A DNA stretch of 64,000 nt, taken from contig NZ_JACOFU010000005.1 of NCBI RefSeq assembly GCF_014284275.1, forward strand, positions 1 through 64,000. Reading direction: 5' to 3'. The notes beneath the pieces were generated by a model that saw only the letters and a program-made list of their open reading frames with translations, was not told where the DNA came from and made no database searches. The number at the start of each line of letters is the position of its first letter. Within the stretch, counting starts at the first letter, position 1. The stretch is from Affinundibacterium amnicola. GTDB lineage: Bacteria; Pseudomonadota; Gammaproteobacteria; Burkholderiales; Burkholderiaceae_D. This document shows, piece by piece, positions 54,081 through 63,900 of the stretch. The position numbers and the translations under genes are program-made.

Positions 54081-55646
54081 ATGTCTTCACCTATTCAAGC
54101 GTTGCTACAACAAGCGGTTGCAAAGCACCAGCAAGGCTATCTGCAACAAGCGGAAGATCTCTATGTACAAGTTCTTCAGATCGATGCACAGCAATTTGAT
54201 GCTTTGCATTTGATCGGCCTTATTGCAAAGCAACGCGGTGATGCGCAAAGTGCGATGAATTTTTTTGCAAAAGCGATTGCGGTGAACCCACGTGATGCGA
54301 AAGTACATTGTCATTTGGGAGCGACGTTTCAAGAAATCGGTAACGCACAACAAGCACTCGCCTGTTACGACTTGGCGCTTTCGCTGAAAAACGACTATGC
54401 CTTAGCATGGAATAATCGAGGCAATAGCTTACGTGCTTTACACCGTTATCAAGAAGCGCTTGATAGTTTTACCAAGGCAATGGAGATACAACTCAACTAT
54501 CCCGAGGCCTTTTTAAATCGCGGCATTTGTTTGCAAGCGCTGGAGGAACACGAGCAAGCATTGGCGGACCTAGAAGACGCACTCAGGCTACGCAGTGATT
54601 ATGCCGAAGCAGAATTTGCACGGGCATTTAGCCTACAACAACTACGCCGATACGACGAAGCTTATGCTGCTTACTCTTGCGCATTAGGTGCTTCCACCAC
54701 GGCAAAGTCGATTAACGCTGGTACAGAAAACATTGCTGCAATTTACTGCAATCGAGGCATGGTCTCTGCAAAATTACAGCGCTATGATGAAGCACTGACA
54801 GATTTCCAAGAGGCGCTTAGCTTACGCCCAGACTTTGGCAATGCCTATCTGCAAGCAGCCTATGTCCATCAACTGATGCAGCATCAAGAAGCGGCGATCG
54901 GCTGTTTTCAATCAGCTTGGCAATTAGCGCAGGGCGCTGCTAACAACAGTGCGCAAGCACAAGCCATCAGACAACAAATCGAATATCACCTTGCGGCTCT
55001 AGGCGTGGCACCCACACCACTCGCCGCACCAACGAGCTATATTAAAGATTTGTTTGATCAATATGCCGATCATTTCGATACACATCTACAGGAGCATTTG
55101 GCTTATCAGGTGCCACAACTATTACAAACCGCGTTACAAGATTTGGGCATCAAGCATTCCAAACAGCTTACTCATGCGATTGATTTAGGTTGTGGTACGG
55201 GTTTGTGCGGGGACTTTCTGGCATCCATCGCCAAGCGTGTAACAGGCGTCGATTTATCTGCAAAGATGCTGGCGAAAGCGCAGGCAAAAGCCGTTTATGA
55301 CGAATTAATTTGCGATGACATTTTGCATTATCTTGAACAGCATTCAAGCACAGTTGACTTAGTGATCGCAGCCGATGTGCTGGTTTATTTTGGTGACTTA
55401 GAGCGATGGTTTTCTTTAGTCAAAAACTGTTTACAGCAAGATGGCTATTTCGCTTTTTCTGTCGAAGAATCCAATGCGGATGAAGTTTACCTGCAAACCT
55501 CACAACGCTATGCGCATTCAGCCGCTTACTTGACTAGGCTCGCACACGCGCACGGTTTCCAAATACGTCACTGCAGCCCACATCAAGGTCGGCGTGATGC
55601 ACAACAGGCAGTTGCCAGTTTAATTATGGTTCTACAAAGAATCTAG
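54081..55646 (+). CDS. TPR-repeat protein with C-terminal methyltransferase
   Basis: 521 residues. Residues 1-290 carry about seven tetratricopeptide units (for example AEDLYVQVLQIDAQQFDALHLIGL, NAQQALACYDLALSLKNDYALAWNNRGN). A linker leads to a Rossmann methyltransferase domain from about residue 320, beginning YIKDLFDQYADHFDTHL. Its SAM motif is DLGCGTGLCG near residue 370, followed by GVDLSAKMLAKA and VLVYFGDL. The TPR part should bind a protein partner or substrate; small molecules or peptides could be methylated. Its stop overlaps the next, convergent gene by 4 bp. Confidence 0.88.
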   Translation: MSSPIQALLQQAVAKHQQGYLQQAEDLYVQVLQIDAQQFDALHLIGLIAKQRGDAQSAMNFFAKAIAVNPRDAKVHCHLGATFQEIGNAQQALACYDLALSLKNDYALAWNNRGNSLRALHRYQEALDSFTKAMEIQLNYPEAFLNRGICLQALEEHEQALADLEDALRLRSDYAEAEFARAFSLQQLRRYDEAYAAYSCALGASTTAKSINAGTENIAAIYCNRGMVSAKLQRYDEALTDFQEALSLRPDFGNAYLQAAYVHQLMQHQEAAIGCFQSAWQLAQGAANNSAQAQAIRQQIEYHLAALGVAPTPLAAPTSYIKDLFDQYADHFDTHLQEHLAYQVPQLLQTALQDLGIKHSKQLTHAIDLGCGTGLCGDFLASIAKRVTGVDLSAKMLAKAQAKAVYDELICDDILHYLEQHSSTVDLVIAADVLVYFGDLERWFSLVKNCLQQDGYFAFSVEESNADEVYLQTSQRYAHSAAYLTRLAHAHGFQIRHCSPHQGRRDAQQAVASLIMVLQRI

Positions 55647-55894
55647 GATTTGCGCCAAAAATACAGTAGGGCACATAAAGCCAGCCCTACAAGAATCAAC
55701 AAACGGGTGTCGTTACCGATCAGGTAAGGATAGAACATCAATGCTAAACCGCCCCACTTCAAACGCGGCTTATTCACCTTACGCCCAGCTTGAAAACACA
55801 TTAGCCCGATCACACCGAACACAATAGAGATGACGATGTAAGTCGGGCTGGGCAACATCGCGATTAATTCAGTTAGCAGGGCTTCTTCATTCAT
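55643..55894 (-). CDS. Small membrane protein, hypothetical
   Basis: 83 residues from the ATG at 55894 (a TTG at 55903 is the alternative). Two hydrophobic helices (TYIVISIVFGVIGLMCFQAG; LLILVGLALCALLYFW) with a basic loop between. No named family. It converges on, and overlaps by 4 bp, the TPR-methyltransferase gene. Confidence 0.6.
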   Translation of the reverse strand: MNEEALLTELIAMLPSPTYIVISIVFGVIGLMCFQAGRKVNKPRLKWGGLALMFYPYLIGNDTRLLILVGLALCALLYFWRKS

Positions 55895-55987
55895 TCGGGG
55901 CAATCTGGTTGAAGGATAAGTGCCTCATACTAAGTCAAATTCAATCTCAGTAGAAAATGGATGTTACCGATTACAATTTATCTGAAA

Positions 55988-56209
55988 CTAAGCGACGAAA
56001 CGCGCAACTAATTTACGCGTGAATGGCGCAAACAATAAAACCAATGGGAAAGCACAAGCCCATGCGACTAAAAAGGCACGTAACCAGCGCGACAAAAATC
56101 CAGCATCAAATCCTGTGTTCAGCGCAGTTAAAATACCCGACATGCAAAATGCCATCAACATCGACATGATGAGGGCAAACGTCAGTTGTTGTTTCTTTTC
56201 TTTAGTCAT
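55988..56209 (-). CDS. DUF2798 membrane protein
   Basis: 73 residues with two helices. The pattern TFALIMSMLMAFCMSGILTALNTG...FLSRWLRAFLVAWACAFPLVLLFAP matches DUF2798, small proteins with no known function. It is possibly co-transcribed with the MAPEG gene upstream (17-bp gap). Confidence 0.82.
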   Translation of the reverse strand: MTKEKKQQLTFALIMSMLMAFCMSGILTALNTGFDAGFLSRWLRAFLVAWACAFPLVLLFAPFTRKLVARFVA

Positions 56210-56226
56210 AAAAAATCAAATAAAAT

Positions 56227-56616
56227 TTATTGAAAAAATAAGGCGACGCTGACGCCTACGCCACCAAACCAAATCAGTGATCGCAGCGTACTTCGATTGA
56301 GCAAGTAAGCGGCAACGTAAAGGCAACGCAAAATAATAAATGCCATCGCAAGACCATCAATATTCGCCTGATTGGCTTGCGCTTGCTGTGCTAACACAAC
56401 GCCAGCGATGAACAAGGGCAAGGCTTCAAAACCATTTTTCTGCGCAGCGATTGCGCGCTGTGGCCAGCCCGTAAGTTTGGCCTCCCAATCACGTGGATGG
56501 TCATTATCATAGCCCCCCTTGCGACGCGACAATTTTGCGGTGCTGGCCTTCGCAAAACCGACGGTAATCACTGGTAAAAAACACGCTGCCAATACACACC
56601 AATTTGCGATAGTCAT
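56227..56616 (-). CDS. MAPEG-family membrane protein
   Basis: 129 residues from the ATG at 56616, preceded by AGGACA; the open frame extends 72 bp upstream without MAPEG sequence. Four helices, with the family segments HPRDWEAKLTGWPQRAIAAQKNGFEALPLF and LRCLYVAAYLLNRSTLRSLIWFGG. MAPEG proteins are trimeric glutathione-dependent enzymes or transporters in membranes; bacterial members are largely uncharacterised. Located in the inner membrane. Confidence 0.85.
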   Translation of the reverse strand: MTIANWCVLAACFLPVITVGFAKASTAKLSRRKGGYDNDHPRDWEAKLTGWPQRAIAAQKNGFEALPLFIAGVVLAQQAQANQANIDGLAMAFIILRCLYVAAYLLNRSTLRSLIWFGGVGVSVALFFQ

Positions 56617-56933
56617 ACATTGTCCTTTTCCGATAAAAATAAGGTGCATCTGCACCTTTGCGTTCGCTAGCGCTGCATCATAATCCAAATTCCGCTAGCA
56701 AGTTTGAGGGCTGTGTCTAAAGAAATACATAAAAGATAAGGCGACTATTTTTCTCGCTATTTTTATTCCACGTATTTGATCAACATTGGTTTGCACAACA
56801 AGGACTTGATTAACAACAATTAGATCGGTTTTTTCGATGTAAATATCATTTATATTCGATTTGTAAGTGTGAGCCTGTGCCCATAGATTAGAAGAGTGAC
56901 GCGCTAAGTCACTAACCAATAAGGAGATATGTG

Positions 56934-57308
56934 ATGCAAATCGATATACAAGCACGCGGTTTCGAATTAACCGATGGTTTACGTGAACACACCAAAAAAC
57001 GCCTTGGCTTTGCAACTGATTGGGCACATGATGAATTGCGTCGTGTTAACGTCCGATTGTCTGACGTAAATGGTCCGCGTGGTGGCGAAGATAAACGCTG
57101 TTTGATTCAGATTCCTCTCGCAGGCATGCAAGACCTGGTGATCGATGAGCTTGAATCGGATCTGTATGTTGCAATCGATAAGGCGGCAAATCGTATGGAA
57201 CGCGTATTAAGCAAACGCCTAGCGCGCGCTCGCGAACATCCGCACATTAGTCTAAAAAAGCAGCATACAGAGAATTCCGTTGATGCAGAATCATCCGATT
57301 CAAACTGA
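56934..57308 (+). CDS. HPF/RaiA-family ribosome-associated protein
   Basis: 124 residues from the ATG at 56934, which follows AAGGAG; a GTG one codon earlier is also possible. It fits the sigma-54 modulation/S30EA domain: IDIQARGFELTDGLREHTKKRLGFATDW and DLYVAIDKAANRMERVLSKRLAR. The family binds the 30S decoding region and promotes ribosome hibernation. This copy lacks the long-HPF dimerisation domain. First of three closely spaced genes, with a TerB-like protein 27 bp later. Confidence 0.85.
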   Translation: MQIDIQARGFELTDGLREHTKKRLGFATDWAHDELRRVNVRLSDVNGPRGGEDKRCLIQIPLAGMQDLVIDELESDLYVAIDKAANRMERVLSKRLARAREHPHISLKKQHTENSVDAESSDSN

Positions 57309-57335
57309 AAGATAGCGCACGAGAGGAGTCATGAT

Positions 57336-57845
57336 ATGAGACAGTATCAAACAGATAGTCCGGAAGCAATGGCAAGAATTATTGCCTTATCGATGTTAGT
57401 CGATGGTGGATTAGATAAAACTGAACTTGATGTCATCAATCGCTATGAGGTGCTTGAGCACATAGGTATGTCAGATACAACATTCAATAACATCGTTCAG
57501 GAATTGTGTGAAGACATGCTGCAATCTATGCCCGGATATCATCTTGGCCGAATTGAGCTTGACGACGAACTTGCCGAGCAATGCATCGATGACATGCTAG
57601 CCGAAATACAAGATCCGCGACAACGGCAATTCTTACTTGATGTGATGCTAGCCGTGGTCGATGCTGATCATTACTTAAGTAAAGGTGAAACCATCTTGCT
57701 GTCTCGTGCAATGCAATGCTGGAATTTAGAGCTGATCAAGCAAATCAAACCGATGAAGCATGCTGTAATAGCGGGCGAATCAGGTAGCAATTTCGCGCAA
57801 CAACAGACAGCACGCCTGCCATCGATCATCGAAACACACTTTTAA
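57336..57845 (+). CDS. TerB-like protein
   Basis: 169 residues, with GAGGAG before the ATG at 57336. Two acidic helix pairs typical of the TerB/DjlA fold are seen: RIIALSMLVDGGLDKTELDVINRYE and FLLDVMLAVVDADHYLSKGETILLSRAM. TerB domains bind metal near membranes and occur in stress and tellurite-resistance systems. No Ter genes are adjacent. It sits between an HPF-like gene and a DUF2062 gene, all on one strand with gaps of 27 and 15 bp. Confidence 0.75.
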   Translation: MRQYQTDSPEAMARIIALSMLVDGGLDKTELDVINRYEVLEHIGMSDTTFNNIVQELCEDMLQSMPGYHLGRIELDDELAEQCIDDMLAEIQDPRQRQFLLDVMLAVVDADHYLSKGETILLSRAMQCWNLELIKQIKPMKHAVIAGESGSNFAQQQTARLPSIIETHF

Positions 57846-57860
57846 ATTGTTTGTCAGATC

Positions 57861-58430
57861 ATGCCAAAAAAGTTTCTACGTCGCGTGTTACCAAATCAGA
57901 AAAGCATACAACAGTTTTCTGTGAGCCGGCGCTTTACTGGCCGGCTCGACATTCCTGCATTGTGGGAAGTGCAGCGTGATAAGGTTGCCATCGGCTTAGC
58001 GATTGGCGTGTTCTGTGGAATGATTCCTGGCCCGCTGCAAATGATTTCGGCGCTTGCGTTGACCATCATTTTTCGTGTCAATCTGCCGATGGCATTAGTC
58101 GGCACTTTTCTAACAAATCCACTCACGATTGTGCCTTTGTACATGCTCGCTTACATGGTAGGGCAAAGTATTTTAGGAGAATCTAACTGGCGAGCACTGC
58201 CAGAACTTCCCGTGGCTGACTGGACGGCCCCGATCTCAGCAATTCAAAATTGGACTAATTGGATAGGAGATTTAGGCTCGCCATGGTTGATAGGAATGCT
58301 GGTTCTTTCTTGCGCAATGGCGGCGCTTGCGTACTGCGGAATGCAAGTGGTTTGGCGTATCAGTCAATATGTCATGATGCGCAATCGTCTACGTCAACGG
58401 CAGAGTAGAGTCAATAAACGCTCACAGTAA
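57861..58430 (+). CDS. DUF2062 membrane protein
   Basis: 189 residues. The DUF2062 signature is present: DKVAIGLAIGVFCGMIPGPLQMISALALTIIFRVNLPMALVGTFLTNPLTIVPLY. Three membrane helices, with a strongly basic C-terminus. Function unknown. Probably co-transcribed with the TerB-like gene. Confidence 0.88.
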   Translation: MPKKFLRRVLPNQKSIQQFSVSRRFTGRLDIPALWEVQRDKVAIGLAIGVFCGMIPGPLQMISALALTIIFRVNLPMALVGTFLTNPLTIVPLYMLAYMVGQSILGESNWRALPELPVADWTAPISAIQNWTNWIGDLGSPWLIGMLVLSCAMAALAYCGMQVVWRISQYVMMRNRLRQRQSRVNKRSQ

Positions 58431-58449
58431 CGCGATATTTTTTATGGTT

Positions 58450-58731
58450 TTATGGACGCGCTTGTTTTCTGCATCCCGCTAATTCGCCGCGCCAAGCTTT
58501 ATACCCAGCAAACAGCGTAGCCACAACCCAAACCGCACTCAATATCGTATCGACGATTCTGTCGCGGGCACTGCACTTAGCATCTATTTGACAATCGACG
58601 TGCACAAGTAAAACGCCCAGTAGAGAAATGCCAGCAAACGTCGCCATTGAATAGGCTAGCGTACACAATACACGACGCCATACAGGCGGATATTGAAACT
58701 GTGGATCAGATTTAAATGGAGCACTTTGCAT
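58450..58731 (-). CDS. Small membrane protein, hypothetical
   Basis: 93 residues with two predicted helices (VLCTLAYSMATFAGISLLGVLLV; IVDTILSAVWVVATLFAGYKAW) and a loop holding two cysteines (VDCQIDAKCSARD). No family was recognised. Convergent with the DUF2062 gene. Confidence 0.55.
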   Translation of the reverse strand: MQSAPFKSDPQFQYPPVWRRVLCTLAYSMATFAGISLLGVLLVHVDCQIDAKCSARDRIVDTILSAVWVVATLFAGYKAWRGELAGCRKQARP

Positions 58732-59171
58732 ACAAGGCGAATTTTGAATAACAGATAAAAGACACAGGCTTAGTTTGAGGCCGCAGATGCACGATCAGCA
58801 CATTCGCAAGACACCGCCAGCGGTGTCTGCTGGTATGTTTTTCTGCATTGGTAATACAAAACATGACACATAGACAGGACTTACGCAAAACCATCAAGAC
58901 ATCTTTATTGCCGCCTAGCTGGGACAATTTTACGTAAGATCTAATAGCATGCAATTCTGGCATCAAGCAGCGTTTTCCACAAGCCTGCATGACCACCATC
59001 GCGGTTCATGGAACAAACCCAGCCTAGAATTTAGCAGAATGCATCAATACACTCCAAAAAATTGCCCATTTTTTTCATAATTTCACAGTTAGCACACACA
59101 AAGTCGGCAAGGCTTCATGTTCACTACATACAGCTTCTTTACAGTGAAGGCTCTCTCACTTGGAGCCAAAC
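58732..59171. other. Intergenic region with a palindromic element
   Basis: CTTACGCAAAA (58880-58890) and TTTTACGTAAG (58928-58938) are inverted repeats with one mismatch, resembling the outer arms of the element at 9377-9484. An open minus-strand frame across 58712-58999 lacks family features. The creD promoter should lie in the right half; no boxes were assigned. Confidence 0.5.
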
Positions 59172-60605
59172 ATGCAAAAAACTTTATTTATTAAATCGCT
59201 CACTGTTGGGCTATTAATGCTGATCATCGGTATTCCACTGATGATGATTGAAGATACGATTAAAGCGCGCCTACAATTTCGCAACGAAGCTGTGCGTAGT
59301 ATCGCAGCCGATTCAGTTGGTCAACAAACCTTACTCGGCCCGATTTTGGTCATTCCTTATAGCGAACAATATGAGGAAGAAGAACTGGTCAATGCCGCCA
59401 ACAAACATACCATCAAACGTCAGCGTAGTTTACAAAAACGTCTATATGTTTTCCCTGACGAATTGAAAATGCTATCAACGGTCGATACGGATCAGCGTTA
59501 TCGCGGCATCCACAAGGTCTTAGTGTATAGCGGCCAACACGATCTGAGCGGCAGCTTCCAATTGCCAGATCTAAGCGCCATTCAACGCGAGAAATCAGAT
59601 TCGACCATCGTGCTCGGAGCGGCCTTTATCAGTATTGGACTGAGCGATACGCGTGGCTTGAAAAATGTTCCACGTATCAATTGGCATGGACAAGATATTG
59701 AATTCCAACAGAATAGCCAGCTCAACTATATCAAACAAGGTTTGCATGCGCCCTTAGGAAAAATCGAACTCGGTGCAGCCAAGCCCATTAGCTTCACGCT
59801 TAATCTCAATATCGATGGTATAGAACAATTCTCTGTAGTTCCTATTGCAAAAAATAATCAGGTAACGATACGCTCTAAATGGGAACATCCACAATTCTAT
59901 GGTCGATTCTTACCATCGCCAAAAGAGCGCAAAATTGACGCTAGTGGCTTTCAAGCGACATGGAAAATTTCATCCTTATCCAGCAATGCACAACAACAAT
60001 TTTTGAGTAGTGAATGCTGTCAGCAAGAAATCAAAGTGGTAACTAGTACTCCCAGCGGAATTGATGCACCAGCACAAAATGTAACGAGCATTGATAGTTT
60101 TGGCGTGGCGTTTATCGAACCAATTAATATCTATTCTCAGTCTGATCGCGCGATTAAATACGGCCTACTATTTGTTGCGCTGAGTTTTGCTGCCTTCTTC
60201 TTATTCGAACTATTAAAGCAATTACCAATTCATCCTATTCAATACGCTTTAGTTGGATTAGCCTTGGTGCTGTTCTTCTTATTGCTGGTGAGTTTATCCG
60301 AACACCTACAGTTTGTTTGGGCCTATCTGATCGCAAGTGCCGCATGCTTATCTTTGATCAGCTTTTATCTGAGCTATGCATTGAGAAGTTGGAAACGTGG
60401 CGTTGGTTTTGGTGCTGCACTGACTTTATTGTATGGCGTTTTGTTCGGCCTGCTTCAATCCGAAAATAATGCCTTGGTGATGGGAAGTATTCTATTGTTT
60501 AGCGTACTGGCTGCGATCATGTTAATCACCCGCAAAGTTGACTGGTATCAGATCGGTAAAACTACCACGCTCAACAATACAACAGACACAAGGGTCAACG
60601 AATAG
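59172..60605 (+). CDS. creD: Inner-membrane protein CreD
   Basis: 477 residues from the ATG at 59172 with GGAG upstream; an ATG at 59160 lies before that site. It matches CreD: an N-terminal helix (LTVGLLMLIIGIPLMMIEDTI), the ERLQFR-like region with RNEAVRSIAADSVGQQTLLGPILVIPY, a long periplasmic beta domain, and C-terminal helices including AIKYGLLFVALSFAAFFLFELL and PIQYALVGLALVLFFLLLVSLSEH. In E. coli creD belongs to the CreBC regulon and affects envelope stress and colicin tolerance. Here it is solitary, with no creBC beside it. Confidence 0.92.
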   Translation: MQKTLFIKSLTVGLLMLIIGIPLMMIEDTIKARLQFRNEAVRSIAADSVGQQTLLGPILVIPYSEQYEEEELVNAANKHTIKRQRSLQKRLYVFPDELKMLSTVDTDQRYRGIHKVLVYSGQHDLSGSFQLPDLSAIQREKSDSTIVLGAAFISIGLSDTRGLKNVPRINWHGQDIEFQQNSQLNYIKQGLHAPLGKIELGAAKPISFTLNLNIDGIEQFSVVPIAKNNQVTIRSKWEHPQFYGRFLPSPKERKIDASGFQATWKISSLSSNAQQQFLSSECCQQEIKVVTSTPSGIDAPAQNVTSIDSFGVAFIEPINIYSQSDRAIKYGLLFVALSFAAFFLFELLKQLPIHPIQYALVGLALVLFFLLLVSLSEHLQFVWAYLIASAACLSLISFYLSYALRSWKRGVGFGAALTLLYGVLFGLLQSENNALVMGSILLFSVLAAIMLITRKVDWYQIGKTTTLNNTTDTRVNE

Positions 60606-60635
60606 CGGCATAGTAATTCATATTGCTTGATTGAT

Positions 60636-60674
60636 TAAGCTTCGTCATCGGTGATTTACTGGTGACGAAGCTTA
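60636..60674 (+). terminator. creD: Hairpin after creD
   Basis: TAAGCTTCGTCA and TGACGAAGCTTA form a perfect 12-bp stem with a 15-nt loop, 30 nt after the creD stop. No long U-tract follows. The rest of the gap to 60958 shows nothing recognisable. Confidence 0.65.
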
Positions 60675-60958
60675 GCTCAAGCTGATTCATTTGCCCCATT
60701 ATGCAAGACTCCTTTTTACCAGAGCAATGCGGAACAATGCGAGAAAGTCATCCACTTCTGGCAATGCTGTTTAAGTTAACTGGTATGCATCTCCTAAAAG
60801 GAGGCATTCGAAAAAACCACGAATACGCGATTGCAGATGCATCGCCTGCAATTGTGGTCTAAGATACCTATAGACAACTTTATCCCAAGTTAGCCTCAAG
60901 GAAATAAGCTGTCCCCGCGCCAGACAATTTGCATTCCATTTCACAAGCTTAACTTTTC

Positions 60959-63900
60959 ATGAAGACAGGTTTTACGCTGTTACGATTGCTGCAAAGTTGG
61001 CGATATGCGCTTGGCTTGCTGGTGTGCGGCATCGTCATGCAACACAGTCTGGCATCTAACTTAGGTTCGCTACGCTTTGATCATATTGGACCGGATCAAG
61101 GATTTAGCTATCAATCGATCACCGCGATTACACAAGACCAACAGGGCTTCATGTGGTTCGGCACGCAAGCTGGTTTAGTCAAATTTGACGGCTATCGCAG
61201 CACAATGTTTCGTAGCGATCCACTCAATCCCAAAACCCTCAGTGACAATTTTACGTCGGCACTTTATGTTCACAGCGACGGCAATTTATGGGTGGGCACA
61301 CAATCAGGTTTGAGTCTTTATGATCGCCACAGTAATAGCTTTACGAATTTTCTCAGGCGAGGAAAGAACGCTGTTTTATCTGGCAATTACAAAATCTATT
61401 CTATCGTCAGCGATGGTGCGGAAGGCCTTTGGTTAGCGACCGATTATGGCTTAATGCATTTTGATATGCACACCCACCAATTCCAAGACTTTCAACACAA
61501 CAAAGACGATCCCAATAGCTTACGCGACAATCTGATTACCGATATGGTCAGCGATGCGCAGCGCAATCTATGGATAGGCACGCCGGTTGGCTTAGACAAA
61601 TTTAATCCGAGTACCAAAACTTTTAGCCACATCCATCTCGATGTCAATAATCGCTCCAATTTACGTCAAAATAGTATCGTCTCACTATCAATCGATAAAG
61701 ATCAGGTATTGTGGATAGGCAGTGACGCGGGTTTAACCAAGATCGCACTCAATAGCGAGAAAAAAGAAATCCAGGCATTTGGTGATGCCGAGGGTTTTGA
61801 GCTCGCTCACATTCAAACGCTTTATCATGATAAAAACGATACGCTCTGGATAGGAACCATCAATCAGGGGCTATTCCGATTTCTTAAATCAACTGGAAAA
61901 TTTGAGCAATTCCGACACCGTCCACTTGATCCGAATAGTTTGCTGCACAACCATGTCAGTAAGATTCTTCAAGACCAGACGGGAGTCTTGTGGATAGGAA
62001 CTCGGTCTTCAGGATTAAGTCGCGTTGATTTAGCCAGCGGTGGTTTTAGCCGCTTTGTTCAGTTGCAGGATGATGCTACCGGTACCAGCGACAACCGCAT
62101 CCGCGCCATCGCATCCGCAGGGCGAGATCATGTATGGTTAGGCACCTATTCTGGTGGTTTGCTTAAAATGAATTTGCTCAATCGCAAAGTGGAGGTTTGG
62201 CAGAAAGAACCCGGCAAGAAATTGGCTTTGCAAGACAATCAAATCGTCAGTTTTTTACCAGAAAAGAATGGTCGCATGTGGATAGGCACCCGCACTGGCC
62301 TGACTTTTTTTGATCCAGCAAAGAATACTTTCACACCGGTTTTTATTAGCCATGACACCAATGATAATTACATAGAACGATCCATCCTGGATCACACCGG
62401 CGCACTCTGGGTGTCCAGTCGCGGTGGTCTACACCGAAAACTGCCTGAACAAAATCATTTCACGACTTTCAGACATGACGCCAAAGATCCACATAGTCTG
62501 ACCAATAATTGGGCGATGACCTTGGTGGAAGATAAGCAAGGCAAGATCTGGATTGGCACGATGAATGGTCTCGATTATTTTGATCGCAAAACCGAGAAAT
62601 TTATCCATTTACGCCATGACGAAAAAGATATTCATAGCCTTAGTCACAATCGCGTGCATAGTTTATTCATCGATAGCAAAGATCATTTGTGGGTAGGGAC
62701 TTCTGGTGGCTTAAACCGCATGCAACAAAGTAGCGATGGTCGTATGCATTTTCAATTCTTTCCAACGCGTGCGGATGGATCAGCTGAATCGGTGGGCGGC
62801 ATCCTAGAAGACAAATCAGGCAATATCTGGATCAGTAGTACTGCCGGAATCTCTCGCTTGGATACCAAAACAGGCAAGTTTAAAAATTTCACCGACAAAG
62901 ACGGCATGATACAAGGCTCATTTCTCATTGGTGCGGTCTATCAATCCGATGACGGCACAATGAACTTTGGCGGCTGGACAGGTTTGACCCGATTCAAGCC
63001 AGAAGATATTTCCGACAATATCATTCCGCCTAAAGTGTTGATCACGGACTTTTTGATTTCAAATCAATCCATTAGTAAATTAAGCAAAGATGGTGTACCA
63101 CGACTGCAAATGTCAATTCACGAAATCAAAGAAATCTATCTGAGCTATCTGGATTCCATCTTTTCTATCGAATTCGCCGCCCTGCATTACGCAGATCCAA
63201 ACGAAAATCGCTACGCTTATCAGTTGGAAGGATTTGACAGCAGTTGGGTAGAAACGGATGCAAAGAAGCGCTTTGCAACCTATACCAACTTAGATCCGGG
63301 GCGCTATACTTTTCGGGTGAAAGCTAGCAATAAAAATGATGTGTGGAATGAACAAGCACAGGAATTAGTGATTTATATCGCGCCGCCATTTTGGAAAACA
63401 TGGTGGTTTCGGATCCTATTAGTAGTGTTTTTGATCGGTCTTACCTACGCGATCTTCTTACTCCGCGTACGTCAATTAATGCAGCAAAAACTCTTATTGG
63501 AAGAACAGGTAGCACTTCGTACTAAGGAATTACAGAACCAAAAAGTCGCCGTAGAAAAACAAAAGGAAACGCTAGAGCATGCGCATAGAAATATCTCGCT
63601 CTTGAGTGAAATTGGCAAAAGAATTACCGCAAGTTTGAATACCGAAGCGATTATTGATCTGCTATACAAGAATGTGAATAATCTGATGGATGCGACGGTA
63701 TTTGGTATTGGTTTTTATGACAAAGACCGAGGGCTAATCGAGTTTCCTTTCGTGATTGAAGATGGCAAACCTTACGCGCCGTATACCCGGGATTTTTCAA
63801 ATAAGAATCAACTGCCGGTCTGGTGTATAGAAAATCGCCGTGAGATTTTTATCGCTGATCTGTACCAAGAATATCAACACTATATTCAAGACTTGTCATT

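Noticed and set aside
58712-58999. 95-residue minus-strand frame
   Set aside because: It crosses an inverted-repeat element, overlaps the start of the neighbouring gene and has cysteine/histidine-rich low-quality sequence typical of a chance frame.
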